Assembly (NCBI GenBank): GCA_013416455.1
Contig: JACCES010000001.1
Span: 558,001-622,000, forward strand
Direction of reading: 5' to 3'
Source of the DNA: Alcaligenaceae bacterium
GTDB taxonomy: Bacteria; Pseudomonadota; Gammaproteobacteria; Burkholderiales; Burkholderiaceae_B
Length of the DNA: 64,000 nt
In this document: piece by piece, positions 41,462-50,552 of the stretch
Layout: each line of letters starts with the position of its first letter
Numbering within the stretch: position 1 is the stretch's first letter
Program-made: the position numbers and the translations under genes
The notes under the pieces: generated by a model
Seen by the model: only the letters and a program-made list of their open reading frames with translations
Databases searched by the model: none
Told to the model about the DNA's origin: nothing

Positions 41462-42307
41462 ATGAACACATCTTCTGAATCCAGCGCTGAGAAAGCCATG
41501 CATTCGATTTCGCTGCCCGGGCTCGCAAACCCGCACGATCTTTCCCAGGACCGCCAGTTCTCGATGAACCTGGCCCGCGGCCTGGAAGTGCTGCGCGCAT
41601 TCACGCCTCTGGACTCCGTACTCGGCAATCGCGATCTGCATAACCGCACCGGCCTGCCCAAACCGACCATTTCGCGCCTGACATACACCCTGACCCTGCT
41701 CGGCTACCTCAACTACGACGAGCGCCTGCAGAAATACCGCCTGGGATCCGGCGTGCTGTCGCTGGGCTATCCGCTGCTGTCCAGCCTGCGCATCCGGCAG
41801 GTTGCGCGCCCCCACATCGAGGAGCTCTCGCGCCAGACGGGCTGCACGGTGAATATCGGCATCCGGGACCGCACCAGCATCGTGTATGTGGAAACCTGCA
41901 ATGTCGACCGGGGCAACATGTACCGCCCGGACATCGGCAGTACACGGCCGATCCTCACGACTTCCATCGGCCGCGCCCTTCTGCTGAGTTCTCCGCCCCA
42001 TGAGCGCGACGCCGTCCTGAACCGCCTGCGTGTCGACGGCGCCCCCCACTTCGAGGAAGAACTGAAACACCTCGAACGCGACGAGCAGTTCTATGCCGCC
42101 CACCGGTTCTGCTATTCCGCCGGGGACTGGAGAACGGAAGTGCATGCCATCGGGGCGCCCATCCGGCTGCCGGACAACGAGCCTCAGGTGGCGATGAACT
42201 GCACCATGTCCGCCCACCGGCTCGGCACCAGCACCTTCCAGAAAGACATTGCGCCCCTGATGCTGGAAACGGTCCGGCGCATCGAAAGCGCCTACGGCAT
42301 CCAGTGA
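41462..42307 (+). CDS. IclR-family transcriptional regulator (copy 2 of the acyl-CoA cluster)
   Basis: A 281-residue IclR regulator. Winged helix about 30-90 ([33 protein letters not shown]) and effector domain about 100-275 ([25 protein letters not shown]). Wording is very close to the first IclR throughout (for example [12 protein letters not shown] in both). ATG 41462 is preferred over an upstream TTG. It is followed 60 bp later by a second acyl-CoA dehydrogenase, so it sits inside its own probable operon. Confidence 0.94.
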   Translation: MNTSSESSAEKAMHSISLPGLANPHDLSQDRQFSMNLARGLEVLRAFTPLDSVLGNRDLHNRTGLPKPTISRLTYTLTLLGYLNYDERLQKYRLGSGVLSLGYPLLSSLRIRQVARPHIEELSRQTGCTVNIGIRDRTSIVYVETCNVDRGNMYRPDIGSTRPILTTSIGRALLLSSPPHERDAVLNRLRVDGAPHFEEELKHLERDEQFYAAHRFCYSAGDWRTEVHAIGAPIRLPDNEPQVAMNCTMSAHRLGTSTFQKDIAPLMLETVRRIESAYGIQ

Positions 42308-42367
42308 ACACCGTTTCCGGCGGCCGCCACGGTTCCCCTGTTCTCAATCGCATGGACCCATGAACCC

Positions 42368-43522
42368 ATGATACGCAATCCAGAAAAATTCGACGCCCTC
42401 CTTGCCGAAGTCCGGGACTTCATCTGGAATGAATGCATCCCGCTCGAACGCGGGATCGACGAGGCGGACGAGATCCCGGAATCCCTGGTCGACCGCATGC
42501 GCGAACTGGGCCTGTTCGGCCACAGCATTCCGGAAGAATATGGCGGCGCCGGGCTCACCACGGAAGAACTGAGCCTCGTCAACCTGGAAATCTCCCAGGC
42601 GGCGCCGGTGATCCGGGCGCGGTTCGGCGGCAACACGGGCATCGCTTCCGAATCCCTCGTGGTGGACGGCACACCGGAACAAAAACGCAAATACCTGCCT
42701 TCGCTGGCGTCGGGCGAGGTCACCGGCTGCTTCGCCCTGACCGAACCCGGCGCGGGGTCGGATGCAACGGCCCTGAAGACGACGGCCGTCAAGGACGGCG
42801 CCCATTACGTGCTCAATGGCGTGAAATGCTTCATCACCAACGCCCCTCTGGCCAAGCTGTTCACCGTCTTCGCCCGCAGCGGCGGCCAGGAACGCGGCGC
42901 CAGCGGCATCAGCGCCTTTCTGATCGAACACGGCACCCCCGGCCTCAGCACCGGCCCAGAATATCACAAGATGGGCCAGCATGGCTCCCCCGTCGGGGAA
43001 GTCATTCTGGAGAACTGCCGCGTACCCGCGGAAAACATTGTGGGGCACATGGAAGGCAAAGGCTTCCGCACCGCCATGCGCGCCCTGAACAAGCAGCGCA
43101 TCAACCTGGCCGGGCTGTGCATCGGCCCCGCCATCCGGCTGGTTCATGAAATGGTCCGGCGGGCGCGGCAACGGGAACAGTTCGAGCAGCCCATCGCCGG
43201 CTTCCAGCTGGTGCAGCAAATGATTGCCGACAGCAATGTGGAACTCTATGCCGCGCGCGCGCTGTTGCTCGAAACCGCCCGCAAGAGGGACGCGGGCCTC
43301 GACGTGACGATGGAAGCCTCCATGTGCAAGTACTTCGCATCCGAAATGTGCGGCCGGGTCGCCGACCGCGCCGTGCAGCTGTTCGGCGGCGGCGGCTATG
43401 TTGCCGGCACCGTGGCGGAGCAGTTCTATCGCGACGTCCGCCTGTTCCGGCTGTACGAAGGCACCAGCCAAATCCATATCCTGAATATCGCCAAGCGGAC
43501 GCTCGATCAGCTTGGCCCATGA
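42368..43522 (+). CDS. Acyl-CoA dehydrogenase
   Basis: A 384-residue acyl-CoA dehydrogenase. [17 protein letters not shown] (about 121-137), [12 protein letters not shown], the [22 protein letters not shown] helix, [20 protein letters not shown] and YEGTSQIH, which gives the canonical catalytic Glu, are all present. It is better conserved to classical short- and medium-chain enzymes than the copy at 40 kb. It has an AAACCCATG start without a strong Shine-Dalgarno. It lies between the second IclR gene and a Bug receptor gene on the same strand. Confidence 0.95.
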   Translation: MIRNPEKFDALLAEVRDFIWNECIPLERGIDEADEIPESLVDRMRELGLFGHSIPEEYGGAGLTTEELSLVNLEISQAAPVIRARFGGNTGIASESLVVDGTPEQKRKYLPSLASGEVTGCFALTEPGAGSDATALKTTAVKDGAHYVLNGVKCFITNAPLAKLFTVFARSGGQERGASGISAFLIEHGTPGLSTGPEYHKMGQHGSPVGEVILENCRVPAENIVGHMEGKGFRTAMRALNKQRINLAGLCIGPAIRLVHEMVRRARQREQFEQPIAGFQLVQQMIADSNVELYAARALLLETARKRDAGLDVTMEASMCKYFASEMCGRVADRAVQLFGGGGYVAGTVAEQFYRDVRLFRLYEGTSQIHILNIAKRTLDQLGP

Positions 43523-43610
43523 CCGCCAGCCCACCCGGGCGGGCAGCCGCCCATCGTTCCAACCACGCCAATCCGAGAATCAGCACCCCACACAAGGTGA
43601 AGGAGACAAC

Positions 43611-44615
43611 ATGAACACCACGCAATTCCGCGGAGCCGGAAAAAGAACCGCCATGACATGCCTGCTGGCAGCCATGCCGCTGTCGCTCATGGGAATTCCG
43701 GCGGCGGCGCATGCCGCCTATCCCGAAAAACCCATTACCATCGTCGTGCCCTTCACGGCCGGGGGCGTGGTCGACTCCATCACCCGCAACATCGCCGAAA
43801 AAATGGGCGCCAAATACAACCAGCCCATCATCGTGGAGAACCGTACGGGCGCCGGCGGCGCGGTGGGCACGGAAACCGTGGCTCGCGCCAAGCCGGATGG
43901 CTACACGCTCCTGAGCGTCAGCCCGGGACACGCCGGCGCCCCCAGCCTCAACAAATCGCTGTCCTGGAATCCCATCGACGACTTCCGCGCCATAGCCGGG
44001 TTCGGCAACGTTCCCAATGTCATCGTCGTGCATCCGGGCGTACCGGTGAAAACGATGAGCGAATTCATCGACATGGCAAAGAAGAGCGAAACACCGATAA
44101 CCTACGGCACGGCGGGCAACGGCACCTCCAACCACTTTTCAGGCGCGATGCTCGCTTCCATGGCGGGCATCGAACTTGAACAGATTCCTTATCGCGGCCA
44201 GTCCAATGCGCTCACCGACCTGATGGCGGGACGCGTCACCATGATGCCGCTCACCATCCAGCTTGCGGGCCAGCAGATCCAGGCCGGCAAGCTGGTGCCG
44301 CTGGCCGTCACCACCGCCACCCGCGCGTCTTCCCTGCCCGACGTGCCGACCGTCGCCGAAAGCGCCAATCTGCCGGGGTACGAAGTGGGCACCTGGTTCG
44401 GTTTCGTGGCGCCCAAGAACACGCCCTCCGATGTCATCGAACAGCTCTCCAGGGACGTCGCGGAAATCCTCCAGTCCCCCGACATGCGGGAGACCTTTGC
44501 CGGCATCGGCCTGGAAGTCCACTACCGCAATCCCGCTGAATTCGACGCCTTCATCGCCGACGAATTCCACAAATGGGCGAAGGTCATGAAAGAAGCGGGA
44601 GTCGAGCCGCAATGA
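43611..44615 (+). CDS. Bug-family periplasmic receptor
   Basis: A 334-residue TctC-like receptor with a signal peptide ending AHA (about residue 34; MNTTQFRGAGKRTAMTCLLA start). Bug hallmarks are PITIVVPFTAGGVVDSITRN, ENRTGAGGAVGTETVARA, SPGHAGAPSLNKSLSW and QIPYRGQSNALTDLMAGRV. An excellent AAGGAGACAAC site precedes ATG 43611. Its stop overlaps the ATG of the nitronate monooxygenase-like gene. Its wording is close to the receptor at 35.5 kb. Confidence 0.95.
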   Translation: MNTTQFRGAGKRTAMTCLLAAMPLSLMGIPAAAHAAYPEKPITIVVPFTAGGVVDSITRNIAEKMGAKYNQPIIVENRTGAGGAVGTETVARAKPDGYTLLSVSPGHAGAPSLNKSLSWNPIDDFRAIAGFGNVPNVIVVHPGVPVKTMSEFIDMAKKSETPITYGTAGNGTSNHFSGAMLASMAGIELEQIPYRGQSNALTDLMAGRVTMMPLTIQLAGQQIQAGKLVPLAVTTATRASSLPDVPTVAESANLPGYEVGTWFGFVAPKNTPSDVIEQLSRDVAEILQSPDMRETFAGIGLEVHYRNPAEFDAFIADEFHKWAKVMKEAGVEPQ

Positions 44616-45745
44616 ACCCGCTTCCACCCAGCCCCGTCCTGCCTCCGTTGTGCCGGCGCCTCGGGATCCGTCATCCCGTATTCGGCTTCTCGCACTCCGC
44701 CGATGTATGCGTGGAGATCGCCCGGGCCGGCGGCTTCCCCGTCATGGGCCTCTCGCGTGAAATGCCGGAGGAGATTCCGGGGATTCTCCGGGATCTCGAC
44801 GCCCGGATGAACGGCCTGCCTTACGGGGTCGACCTCATGCTTCCCCCCAATGTCCCGGAAGACGCCCGGCTGGAAACGCTCAGGACGGAATTGCCCGCCG
44901 CCCACACCGCCTTCGTGGATCGGCTGCGCGAGGAATTCGCCATCGAGCCGCCGGCCCGGCCCAGTTTCTTTACGTCCCATGTGCGCTCCCGCAAGCTCTT
45001 CGACGAGCAGATCGAGCAGGTCCTGGCATCCGGAGCCCTTGGCGTTGCCACCGCCATCGGGCTGCGGGAAGACTTCATCCACCGTGCCAAGGCGGCCGGC
45101 AAGGTCACTTTTTCGCTCGTCGGATCGACCCGCCATGCCCGCAAGGCGCTGGAAATGGGGGTCGACGTGCTGGTGGCCCAGGGCTACGATGCGGGCGGCC
45201 ATACCGGCCCGGTGGGGACCATGTCCCTGGTGCCGCAGATACTGGAAGTCGCCGGCGGCACACCGGTGCTGGCGGCCGGAGGCATCGCCACCGGCGCTCA
45301 GGTGCTGGGCGCCGTTTCCATGGGCGCCCATGGCGCATGGCTCGGAACGCTCTGGATGGCGGCAGCGGAAAGCCACACGCCGCCCGCCCTGCTGAAGCGC
45401 CTGGCGGACAGCCGCAGCGAAGATACGGTGATTACGCGGGCGCACAGCGGAAAGCCTTGCCGCGTCGTCCGCAGCGAGTGGATCTCGGCCTGGGAACGGG
45501 CCGGCAGCCCGGCCCCCCTGGGCATGCCGCTGCAGCAGGTATTGACCGGCGACATCTTCGCCGCGGTCCACGAACAGGACCGGCCCGACCTCATCTATGA
45601 AGCGGCCGGCCAGAGCGTGTTCGCCATCCGGGGGGAAACCACCGTGCGCGAACAGATGGAAACGCTCGTGACGGAGCTGCGGCTCGCGTGGGACCGCATG
45701 ACCTCCATGGCGCAACGCCCCACGGACATAAGTACTGATCGTTGA
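44612..45745 (+). CDS. Nitronate monooxygenase-like FMN protein (NPD family)
   Basis: A 377-residue TIM-barrel flavoprotein of the 2-nitropropane dioxygenase/NPD family, which also contains enoyl-ACP reductase FabK. It has GFSHSADVCVEIARAGGFPVMG at the start, the AQGYDAGGHTGPVGTMSLVPQI block (about 185-206) with the conserved His, and AAGGIATGAQVLGAVSMGAHGAWLGT for FMN phosphate binding. In this cluster an oxidase or enoyl reductase on the same substrate is as likely as nitronate oxidation. Start ATG overlaps the Bug gene stop, so it is coupled to receptor synthesis. Confidence 0.87.
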   Translation: MNPLPPSPVLPPLCRRLGIRHPVFGFSHSADVCVEIARAGGFPVMGLSREMPEEIPGILRDLDARMNGLPYGVDLMLPPNVPEDARLETLRTELPAAHTAFVDRLREEFAIEPPARPSFFTSHVRSRKLFDEQIEQVLASGALGVATAIGLREDFIHRAKAAGKVTFSLVGSTRHARKALEMGVDVLVAQGYDAGGHTGPVGTMSLVPQILEVAGGTPVLAAGGIATGAQVLGAVSMGAHGAWLGTLWMAAAESHTPPALLKRLADSRSEDTVITRAHSGKPCRVVRSEWISAWERAGSPAPLGMPLQQVLTGDIFAAVHEQDRPDLIYEAAGQSVFAIRGETTVREQMETLVTELRLAWDRMTSMAQRPTDISTDR

Positions 45746-45780
45746 AGGCGGGCCGGGCCGGACGGCTGCCGCTCCGGCCA

Positions 45781-45803
45781 CCCACGGGGCAATGCCCCGC
45801 GGG
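45781..45803. terminator. Bidirectional terminator between convergent genes
   Basis: CGGGGC (45785-45790) AAT GCCCCG (45794-45799), extended by CCC/GGG arms, in the 73-bp gap between the NPD gene and the carboxynorspermidine synthase gene that converge here. Confidence 0.6.
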
Positions 45804-45818
45804 TGCCGGCGCATCCGT

Positions 45819-47114
45819 TCAGTTCGTGCGCTCGACGGCAGGCTCCGGCTTGCCCGCCGGCTGAGGGCTTTCCGCATACGGATCCAGCACACGGTCGCCG
45901 CTCGCATCCCGCACGCGGGTGACCAGGCCGATCCGGTTCATCAGCTCGATGAAGGGCCTGGGATCGAGTTCCTCGACGTTGGCCATCTGGCGGACATCCC
46001 ACACGCCGTCGGCGATCAGCATGGCGGCGGCGACCACGGGCACGCCCGCCGTGTAGGAAATGGCCTGGCTGCCGACCTCCTCGTAGCTCTCTTTGTGGTC
46101 GCACACGTTGTAGACCAGGACTTCATGAGGCTTGCCGTTCTTGCTTCCCTTGACCAGATCGCCGATGCAGGTCTTGCCGGTATAGGTTGCCGCGAGCGAG
46201 GCCGGGTCGGGCAGCACGGCCTTGACGACCTTGAGCGGCACGACTTCCAGGCCCTCGGCGGTGCGCACGGGTTTCTCGGACAGCAGGCCCAGATTCTTGA
46301 GCACGGTGAACACATTGATGTAATGATCGCCAAAGCCCATCCAGAAACGGATGTTGGGCACGCCCAGGTGCTTCGACATGGAGTGCAGCTCGTCATGGCC
46401 CGTCAGGTAGGCGGTGCTCTTGCCGACCACCGGCAGTTCCCATTCCTTCTTGTGCTCGAACATGGAATTGGCCTTCCATTTGCCGTCTTCCCACGACCAT
46501 ACCGTCGAGGTGAACTCGCGGAAGTTGATTTCCGGGTCGAAGTTGGTGGCGAAATAGCGGCCGTGGCTGCCGGCGTTGATGTCGATGATGTCGATCGATT
46601 CGACTTTGTCGAAATAGGCGTCGATGGCGAAGCGCCCATAGGCGTTCACGACGCCCGGGTCGAAACCGACGCCCAGTATCGCCGTCACACCGGCGTCACG
46701 GCAGGCATCGCGGCGCTTCCATTCGTAGTTCTCGTACCAGGGCGGCGCTTCGCACACCTTGGCGGGGTCCTCGTGGATGGCTGTATCCAGATAGGCCGCG
46801 CCGGTTTCGATGCAGGCCTGCAGCACCGACATGTTCAGGAAGGGCGAGCCCACGTTGATGACGATCTGGCTGCCCGTGGAGCGGATCAGGGCCTTAGTGG
46901 CCTCGACGTCCATGGCATCGAGCTGATGCGCCTTCAATTGGCCCGGGCCGCATTGGCTGCCTTTTTCCTTGATGGAGGCGATGATCGCCTGGCATTTTTC
47001 GAGTGTGCGCGATGCAATGTGGATATCGCCAAGCAGAATATTGTTCTGCGCGCACTTATGCGCCGCTACATGAGCCACACCGCCTGCACCGATGATAAGA
47101 ACGTTGCGTTTCAT
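45819..47114 (-). CDS. Carboxynorspermidine/carboxyspermidine synthase (saccharopine dehydrogenase-like, CASDH)
   Basis: A 431-residue NAD(P)-dependent enzyme of the saccharopine dehydrogenase family. The Rossmann motif LIIGAGGVAHVAAHKC opens the protein; GFDPGVVNAYGRFAIDAYF (about 160-178) and SHGRYFATNFDPEINFREF are typical of the CASDH group. It condenses aspartate semialdehyde with putrescine or diaminopropane to carboxyspermidine or carboxynorspermidine. The decarboxylase gene is directly upstream in the same direction, which settles the assignment over lysine metabolism. The 159-bp gap between them holds repeat copy B. Confidence 0.93.
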   Translation of the reverse strand: MKRNVLIIGAGGVAHVAAHKCAQNNILLGDIHIASRTLEKCQAIIASIKEKGSQCGPGQLKAHQLDAMDVEATKALIRSTGSQIVINVGSPFLNMSVLQACIETGAAYLDTAIHEDPAKVCEAPPWYENYEWKRRDACRDAGVTAILGVGFDPGVVNAYGRFAIDAYFDKVESIDIIDINAGSHGRYFATNFDPEINFREFTSTVWSWEDGKWKANSMFEHKKEWELPVVGKSTAYLTGHDELHSMSKHLGVPNIRFWMGFGDHYINVFTVLKNLGLLSEKPVRTAEGLEVVPLKVVKAVLPDPASLAATYTGKTCIGDLVKGSKNGKPHEVLVYNVCDHKESYEEVGSQAISYTAGVPVVAAAMLIADGVWDVRQMANVEELDPRPFIELMNRIGLVTRVRDASGDRVLDPYAESPQPAGKPEPAVERTN

Positions 47115-47153
47115 TGGATAACCCCCCGGTTTTTAGAATATGAACAGCGCTGT

Positions 47154-47276
47154 GAGGCATTGCGGCCCGGCGGCCGCGGCCTCTTCGCCACTGTTCAGGA
47201 GCTTTCGGCTCCAGCTAATGACTGCCTCGCTCGGCCTCGTCGTCAACGACGGGGCCTGCGCGCAGGCGCGTGGTCA
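47154..47276 (-). repeat. Three-hairpin intergenic repeat, copy B
   Basis: On the minus strand it starts with the nspC stop codon, TGACCACGCG, as in copy A. Three stems follow in the same order but with changed bases: GGCCCCGTCG/CGACGAGGCC, GGAGC/GCTCC, and GAGGC...GCGGCC/GGCCGC...GCCTC (47154-47183). Keeping stems while changing sequence suggests the RNA or DNA fold is what matters. Confidence 0.7.
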
Positions 47277-48377
47277 GGACAGACTGCCGACGTAATCGTC
47301 AAAAGAAAATTCGCGCACTACGCGCACGGAACCGTCGGCTTCCTTCAAAGCGATCGACGGCATGTTGACACCATTGAACCAATTCTTCTTCACCATGGTG
47401 TAGCCGGCGGCGTCCCCGATGGAGATCCGGTCGCCGACCCGCAATGGCGCTTTGAAGCGGCCTTCACCGAAGATGTCGCCCGCCAGGCAGGTCTTGCCGC
47501 AGATCATGTACTGATGATCGCCCGCGTCGTCGCCCAGCGGCGCGGTTTCACGGTAGATGAGCAGATCGAGCATATGGGCTTCGGTGGAGGCATCGACCAC
47601 GGCCAGGTGCTTGCCGTTGTAGCCGATGTCCAGCACGCTGACTTCCAGAGTGGCGCTGTGGCGGACGGCCGCCTCGCCGGGTTCAAGATAGACCTGCACA
47701 CCGTACTTATCTGCAAAGGCGCGCAGGCGCTCGCAGAATTCGGCCAGCGGATAGTCGCGCCCCGTGAAGCTGATGCCGCCTCCCAGGCTGACCCAGTTCA
47801 GGCGCCGCAGCACAGCGCCGTAACGCTGTTCGACCTGGCCGAGCAGTTCGTCGAAACGGTTGAAATCATCGTTCTCGCAATTGTTGTGGATCATGACGCC
47901 ATCGAGCCGGTCGATGACAGCCAGGATGCGCTCGGGATCGCCCTCGCCCAGGCGGCTGAAGGCGCGGGCGGGATCGGCCAGATCGAAACCCGCACAGCTG
48001 ACGCCGGGGTTCAGCCGCAAGCCGACCGGCTTGCCCCGGGCGTGCGCAGCGTAGCGTTCGAGCTGGCTGATGGAGTTGAAGATGATCTTGTCGCAATTGG
48101 CGACGACCTCTTCGATTTCATGGTCGGCATAGGCCACGCTGTAAGCGTGGGTCTCGCCGCCGAATTTCTGGTAGCCCAGTTTGACTTCATACAGCGACGA
48201 CGACGTGGTGCCGTCCATATGCTGTCGCATCAGGTCGAACACCGACCAGGTGGCGAAGCACTTGAGCGCCAGCAGGACCTTGGAGCCCGAGTGCTTGCGC
48301 ACGTAATCGATGGCTTCCAGATTGCCCAGCAGGGCTTGTTTGTCTATCAGGTAATACGGTGTCGGTATGGTTTGCAT
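47274..48377 (-). CDS. nspC: Carboxynorspermidine decarboxylase
   Basis: A 367-residue PLP enzyme of the alanine-racemase-fold decarboxylases. The PLP lysine is in LLALKCFATWSVF (K39). Other blocks are EVKLGYQKFGGETHAYSVAY (two pieces), RLNPGVSCAGFDLADP, a HNNCEND segment, YLEPGEA and the C-terminal CGKTCLAGD and WFNGVNMPSI. It removes the carboxyl group from carboxy(nor)spermidine to give (nor)spermidine. It lies 6 bp after the XRE regulator and upstream of CASDH; all three are likely one operon. Confidence 0.95.
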   Translation of the reverse strand: MQTIPTPYYLIDKQALLGNLEAIDYVRKHSGSKVLLALKCFATWSVFDLMRQHMDGTTSSSLYEVKLGYQKFGGETHAYSVAYADHEIEEVVANCDKIIFNSISQLERYAAHARGKPVGLRLNPGVSCAGFDLADPARAFSRLGEGDPERILAVIDRLDGVMIHNNCENDDFNRFDELLGQVEQRYGAVLRRLNWVSLGGGISFTGRDYPLAEFCERLRAFADKYGVQVYLEPGEAAVRHSATLEVSVLDIGYNGKHLAVVDASTEAHMLDLLIYRETAPLGDDAGDHQYMICGKTCLAGDIFGEGRFKAPLRVGDRISIGDAAGYTMVKKNWFNGVNMPSIALKEADGSVRVVREFSFDDYVGSLS

Positions 48378-48383
48378 CGCGAA

Positions 48384-48779
48384 TCAGGGAACCGCCTGGC
48401 TGCTGGAGCCGACGGATTTCTTGTTGGTGTCCTTGGGGGACGAGGTTGCCGCCTTCTTGCCCAGGCGCTCGACGAGCAGGGGCGGGCGGTTGGGAAACGT
48501 GGCCAGTATCTGCAATTTGCCTCCTACGCCTTCCACGTAATGCTGCAGGGTGGACACCAGCATGTCGTGGCGCTTTTCAATACGGGAAATCGTGCCTTGC
48601 CCCACGCCCATCGCAAGCGCCAGGTCGTCCTGGGTGTGCTGCGTGGCTTTGCGCAGGTCTTTGAGGGTGGCGACCGAACCTGCCTGGATGGGGGCCGGCA
48701 GGCGGTCGAGGCCGTTTTCCTCTTGTTTCGGTTTACTGTCGGCGGATGCCGTCATCGCCTTTTTGGGCTTCTTGGACAT
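48384..48779 (-). CDS. XRE-family helix-turn-helix regulator in the polyamine operon
   Basis: A 131-residue protein. A Lys-rich N-terminus (1-35) leads into an HTH_3 domain (about 42-98; LKDLRKATQHTQDDLALAMGVGQGTISRIEKR read in two parts), then a short beta-type extension (LVSTLQHYVEGVGGKLQILATFP) found in HigA-like and related regulators, and a basic Ser/Thr-rich tail. No toxin gene adjoins. It ends only 6 bp before nspC, so it is probably an autoregulator of this operon, perhaps polyamine-responsive (inference). ATG 48779; an upstream extension to 48974 passes through the leader hairpin and is not used. Confidence 0.85.
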   Translation of the reverse strand: MSKKPKKAMTASADSKPKQEENGLDRLPAPIQAGSVATLKDLRKATQHTQDDLALAMGVGQGTISRIEKRHDMLVSTLQHYVEGVGGKLQILATFPNRPPLLVERLGKKAATSSPKDTNKKSVGSSSQAVP

Positions 48780-48812
48780 ATGAATGCTTTGCTTCGATAG
48801 CGGTAGGAAAAA

Positions 48813-48849
48813 CGAGGGCTGCCCAGGCACGATTGCCGGGCAACCCTCG
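48813..48849 (-). promoter_or_regulatory. Leader hairpin upstream of the XRE-nspC-CASDH operon
   Basis: CGAGGG-CT-GCCC (48813-48824) pairs with GGGC-AA-CCCTCG (48838-48849), a 10-bp stem with a small internal loop, 34 bases before the XRE start in the transcript. Further upstream are three GCATAT repeats (as seen on the minus strand at about 48867, 48881 and on the plus strand at 48897), possibly regulator sites or promoter elements. Confidence 0.45.
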
Positions 48850-49049
48850 CTTATGCCCTGGATGGTATATGCTTTCAAGTGAATATGCAACCAGCAGCAT
48901 ATTATCATACTGGCGGCGGCGGTGCCGAGCGGCGCTTTTCCGCCGGCCGCGGCGGCCGCGCGCGGCACCGGCATGCCGGGCCGGCGATTCTCCTCCAGCG
49001 TTTAAGATAACGGCGGCGTTACCCCATTCAGCCCAGGAGAAAACATCCC

Positions 49050-49502
49050 ATGCTCACCGTCCTGCAGCGCGTCACCGAGGCCCGTGTCATGACCGGGGGC
49101 CTTGTCATCGGCGAGATCGGCCCGGGCCTGCTGGTCCTGCTGTGCGCCGAGCAGGGCGATACGGCGGCCGAAGCCGATGCCCTGCTCGCCAAGATACTCA
49201 GGCTGCGCATCTTTTCCGACGAAAACGGCCGCATGAACCGCAGCGTCCAGGATACCGGCGGCGGTCTGCTGATCGTCAGCCAGTTCACGCTGGCCGCCGA
49301 TACCCGCAAGGGCAACCGGCCCAGTTTCACCCAGGCCGCCGCTCCCGAACACGGCCGGGCGCTGTATGAACATTTCCTGAAGCGGGCACGGGCCTCGCAC
49401 CCCATCGTGGCCAGCGGCGAATTTGCCGCCAACATGCAGATACAGCTGGTGAACGACGGGCCGGTGACCGTTCCGCTGTCCATGCCGCCGGCCTCCCGGT
49501 GA
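49050..49502 (+). CDS. dtd: D-aminoacyl-tRNA deacylase (D-Tyr-tRNA deacylase)
   Basis: A 150-residue cytosolic proofreading enzyme that frees tRNA from D-amino acids. Both active-site motifs are present: SQFTLAADTRKGNRPSF (about 75-91) with the SQFTL core, and the C-terminal NDGPVTVPLSMP block containing the Gly-cis-Pro-type GPVT. The start MLTVLQRVTEARV is typical, after CCCAGGAGAAAA. Length is normal. It stands between the divergent polyamine operon and a LysR gene. Confidence 0.97.
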   Translation: MLTVLQRVTEARVMTGGLVIGEIGPGLLVLLCAEQGDTAAEADALLAKILRLRIFSDENGRMNRSVQDTGGGLLIVSQFTLAADTRKGNRPSFTQAAAPEHGRALYEHFLKRARASHPIVASGEFAANMQIQLVNDGPVTVPLSMPPASR

Positions 49503-49611
49503 GGACGGCACGCCGGCGGCATCCGCCCGCTGGCGCCGGGCCGGGGCGGCTTGCGCATGACGCGCTGTCAGCCGCCGGCCGGCCGCCGCCCGCTTTGGAT
49601 AGAATGGCCGC

Positions 49612-50532
49612 ATGCAATGGACTCTGGATCAGCTTCGACAGTTCGTGACGACCGCCGAGAGCGGCTCGTTCAGCGCCGCCGCGCGCCGGCTCGGCAAAGC
49701 CCAGTCGGCCGTCAGCACCGCCATCGGGCTGCTGGAAGCCGACCTTGGCGTGGAACTGTTCGACCGCTCCCGCCGCAACGCCCAGCTTACCGACGCGGGG
49801 CAGCTGCTTCTGCTGGAAGCACGGGAATTGCTGCGGCAGGCCGACGCGCTGAACAACCGCGCCCATTCCCTGAGCACCGGCAACGAGGCCAGGCTGACCC
49901 TGGCGCTCGACGAGGCACTGCCCTATGCGGCGACCAGCACACTGCTTCGGGAAATGTCCGTGCGCTTCCCCGACCTGGAGCTCACCCTGCTGAACGGAAC
50001 AGCCACCGAAGTGGCCCATTACGTTGACGAAGAACGGGCGCACCTCGCCTTCCATTTCGTGCGCGGCGCGCTGGCCGCTTCCTTCGAGCAGCGCCACATC
50101 GGGGCCGTTCCGCAGGGGGTGTTCGTGGCCGCGGACCATCCTCTTGCGCGGCTGGACGCCGTCCAGCGCAAGGATCTGGTGAAATACCGCCAGATCGTCA
50201 TGCAGGCGGAAGACGTGCACGAAGCCTCGTACAGCCCCCGGCTGTGGCGCTCGGACAGCTTCTACAGCATTGCCGAAATGGTGGCCGACGACCTGGGCTG
50301 GGCCATCCTGCCCGTCAACGTCGGGACGGACGACGCCTACGACAAGCCCCTGCAGCAGGTGCACTGCCCGTCGCTCGCGCTGTCCCGGCTTTCGGTGCGC
50401 GTACTGTGGCGCCAGGGCTGGCAGCCCACACCCACCGTGAAGTGGGTGCTGGCCCGCTATACCGAACTGCTGGGCCTGATCGAGACATCCGGCCCGGCAT
50501 TGAAAGGGAGCATAGCCTTGCCTTCAAAATGA
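49612..50532 (+). CDS. LysR-type transcriptional regulator
   Basis: A 306-residue LysR regulator. Winged helix about residues 1-60 (LDQLRQFVTTAESGSFSAAARRLGKAQSAVSTAI), effector domain about 88-295 (LTLALDEALPYAATSTLLREM). It lies 109 bp after dtd in the same direction, with no divergent target gene, so its regulon cannot be guessed from context. It converges with the IclR gene, only 20 bp between stops. Confidence 0.93.
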   Translation: MQWTLDQLRQFVTTAESGSFSAAARRLGKAQSAVSTAIGLLEADLGVELFDRSRRNAQLTDAGQLLLLEARELLRQADALNNRAHSLSTGNEARLTLALDEALPYAATSTLLREMSVRFPDLELTLLNGTATEVAHYVDEERAHLAFHFVRGALAASFEQRHIGAVPQGVFVAADHPLARLDAVQRKDLVKYRQIVMQAEDVHEASYSPRLWRSDSFYSIAEMVADDLGWAILPVNVGTDDAYDKPLQQVHCPSLALSRLSVRVLWRQGWQPTPTVKWVLARYTELLGLIETSGPALKGSIALPSK

Positions 50533-50552
50533 ATGATTGTGTCCATCCATTC

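Noticed and set aside
45792-48800. A 1002-codon open frame on the plus strand across the polyamine operon
   Set aside because: It lies entirely antisense to CASDH, nspC and the XRE gene, which have clear family motifs. Its composition (His, Gly, Asp, Arg-rich, no domain) is typical of antisense frames in GC-rich DNA.
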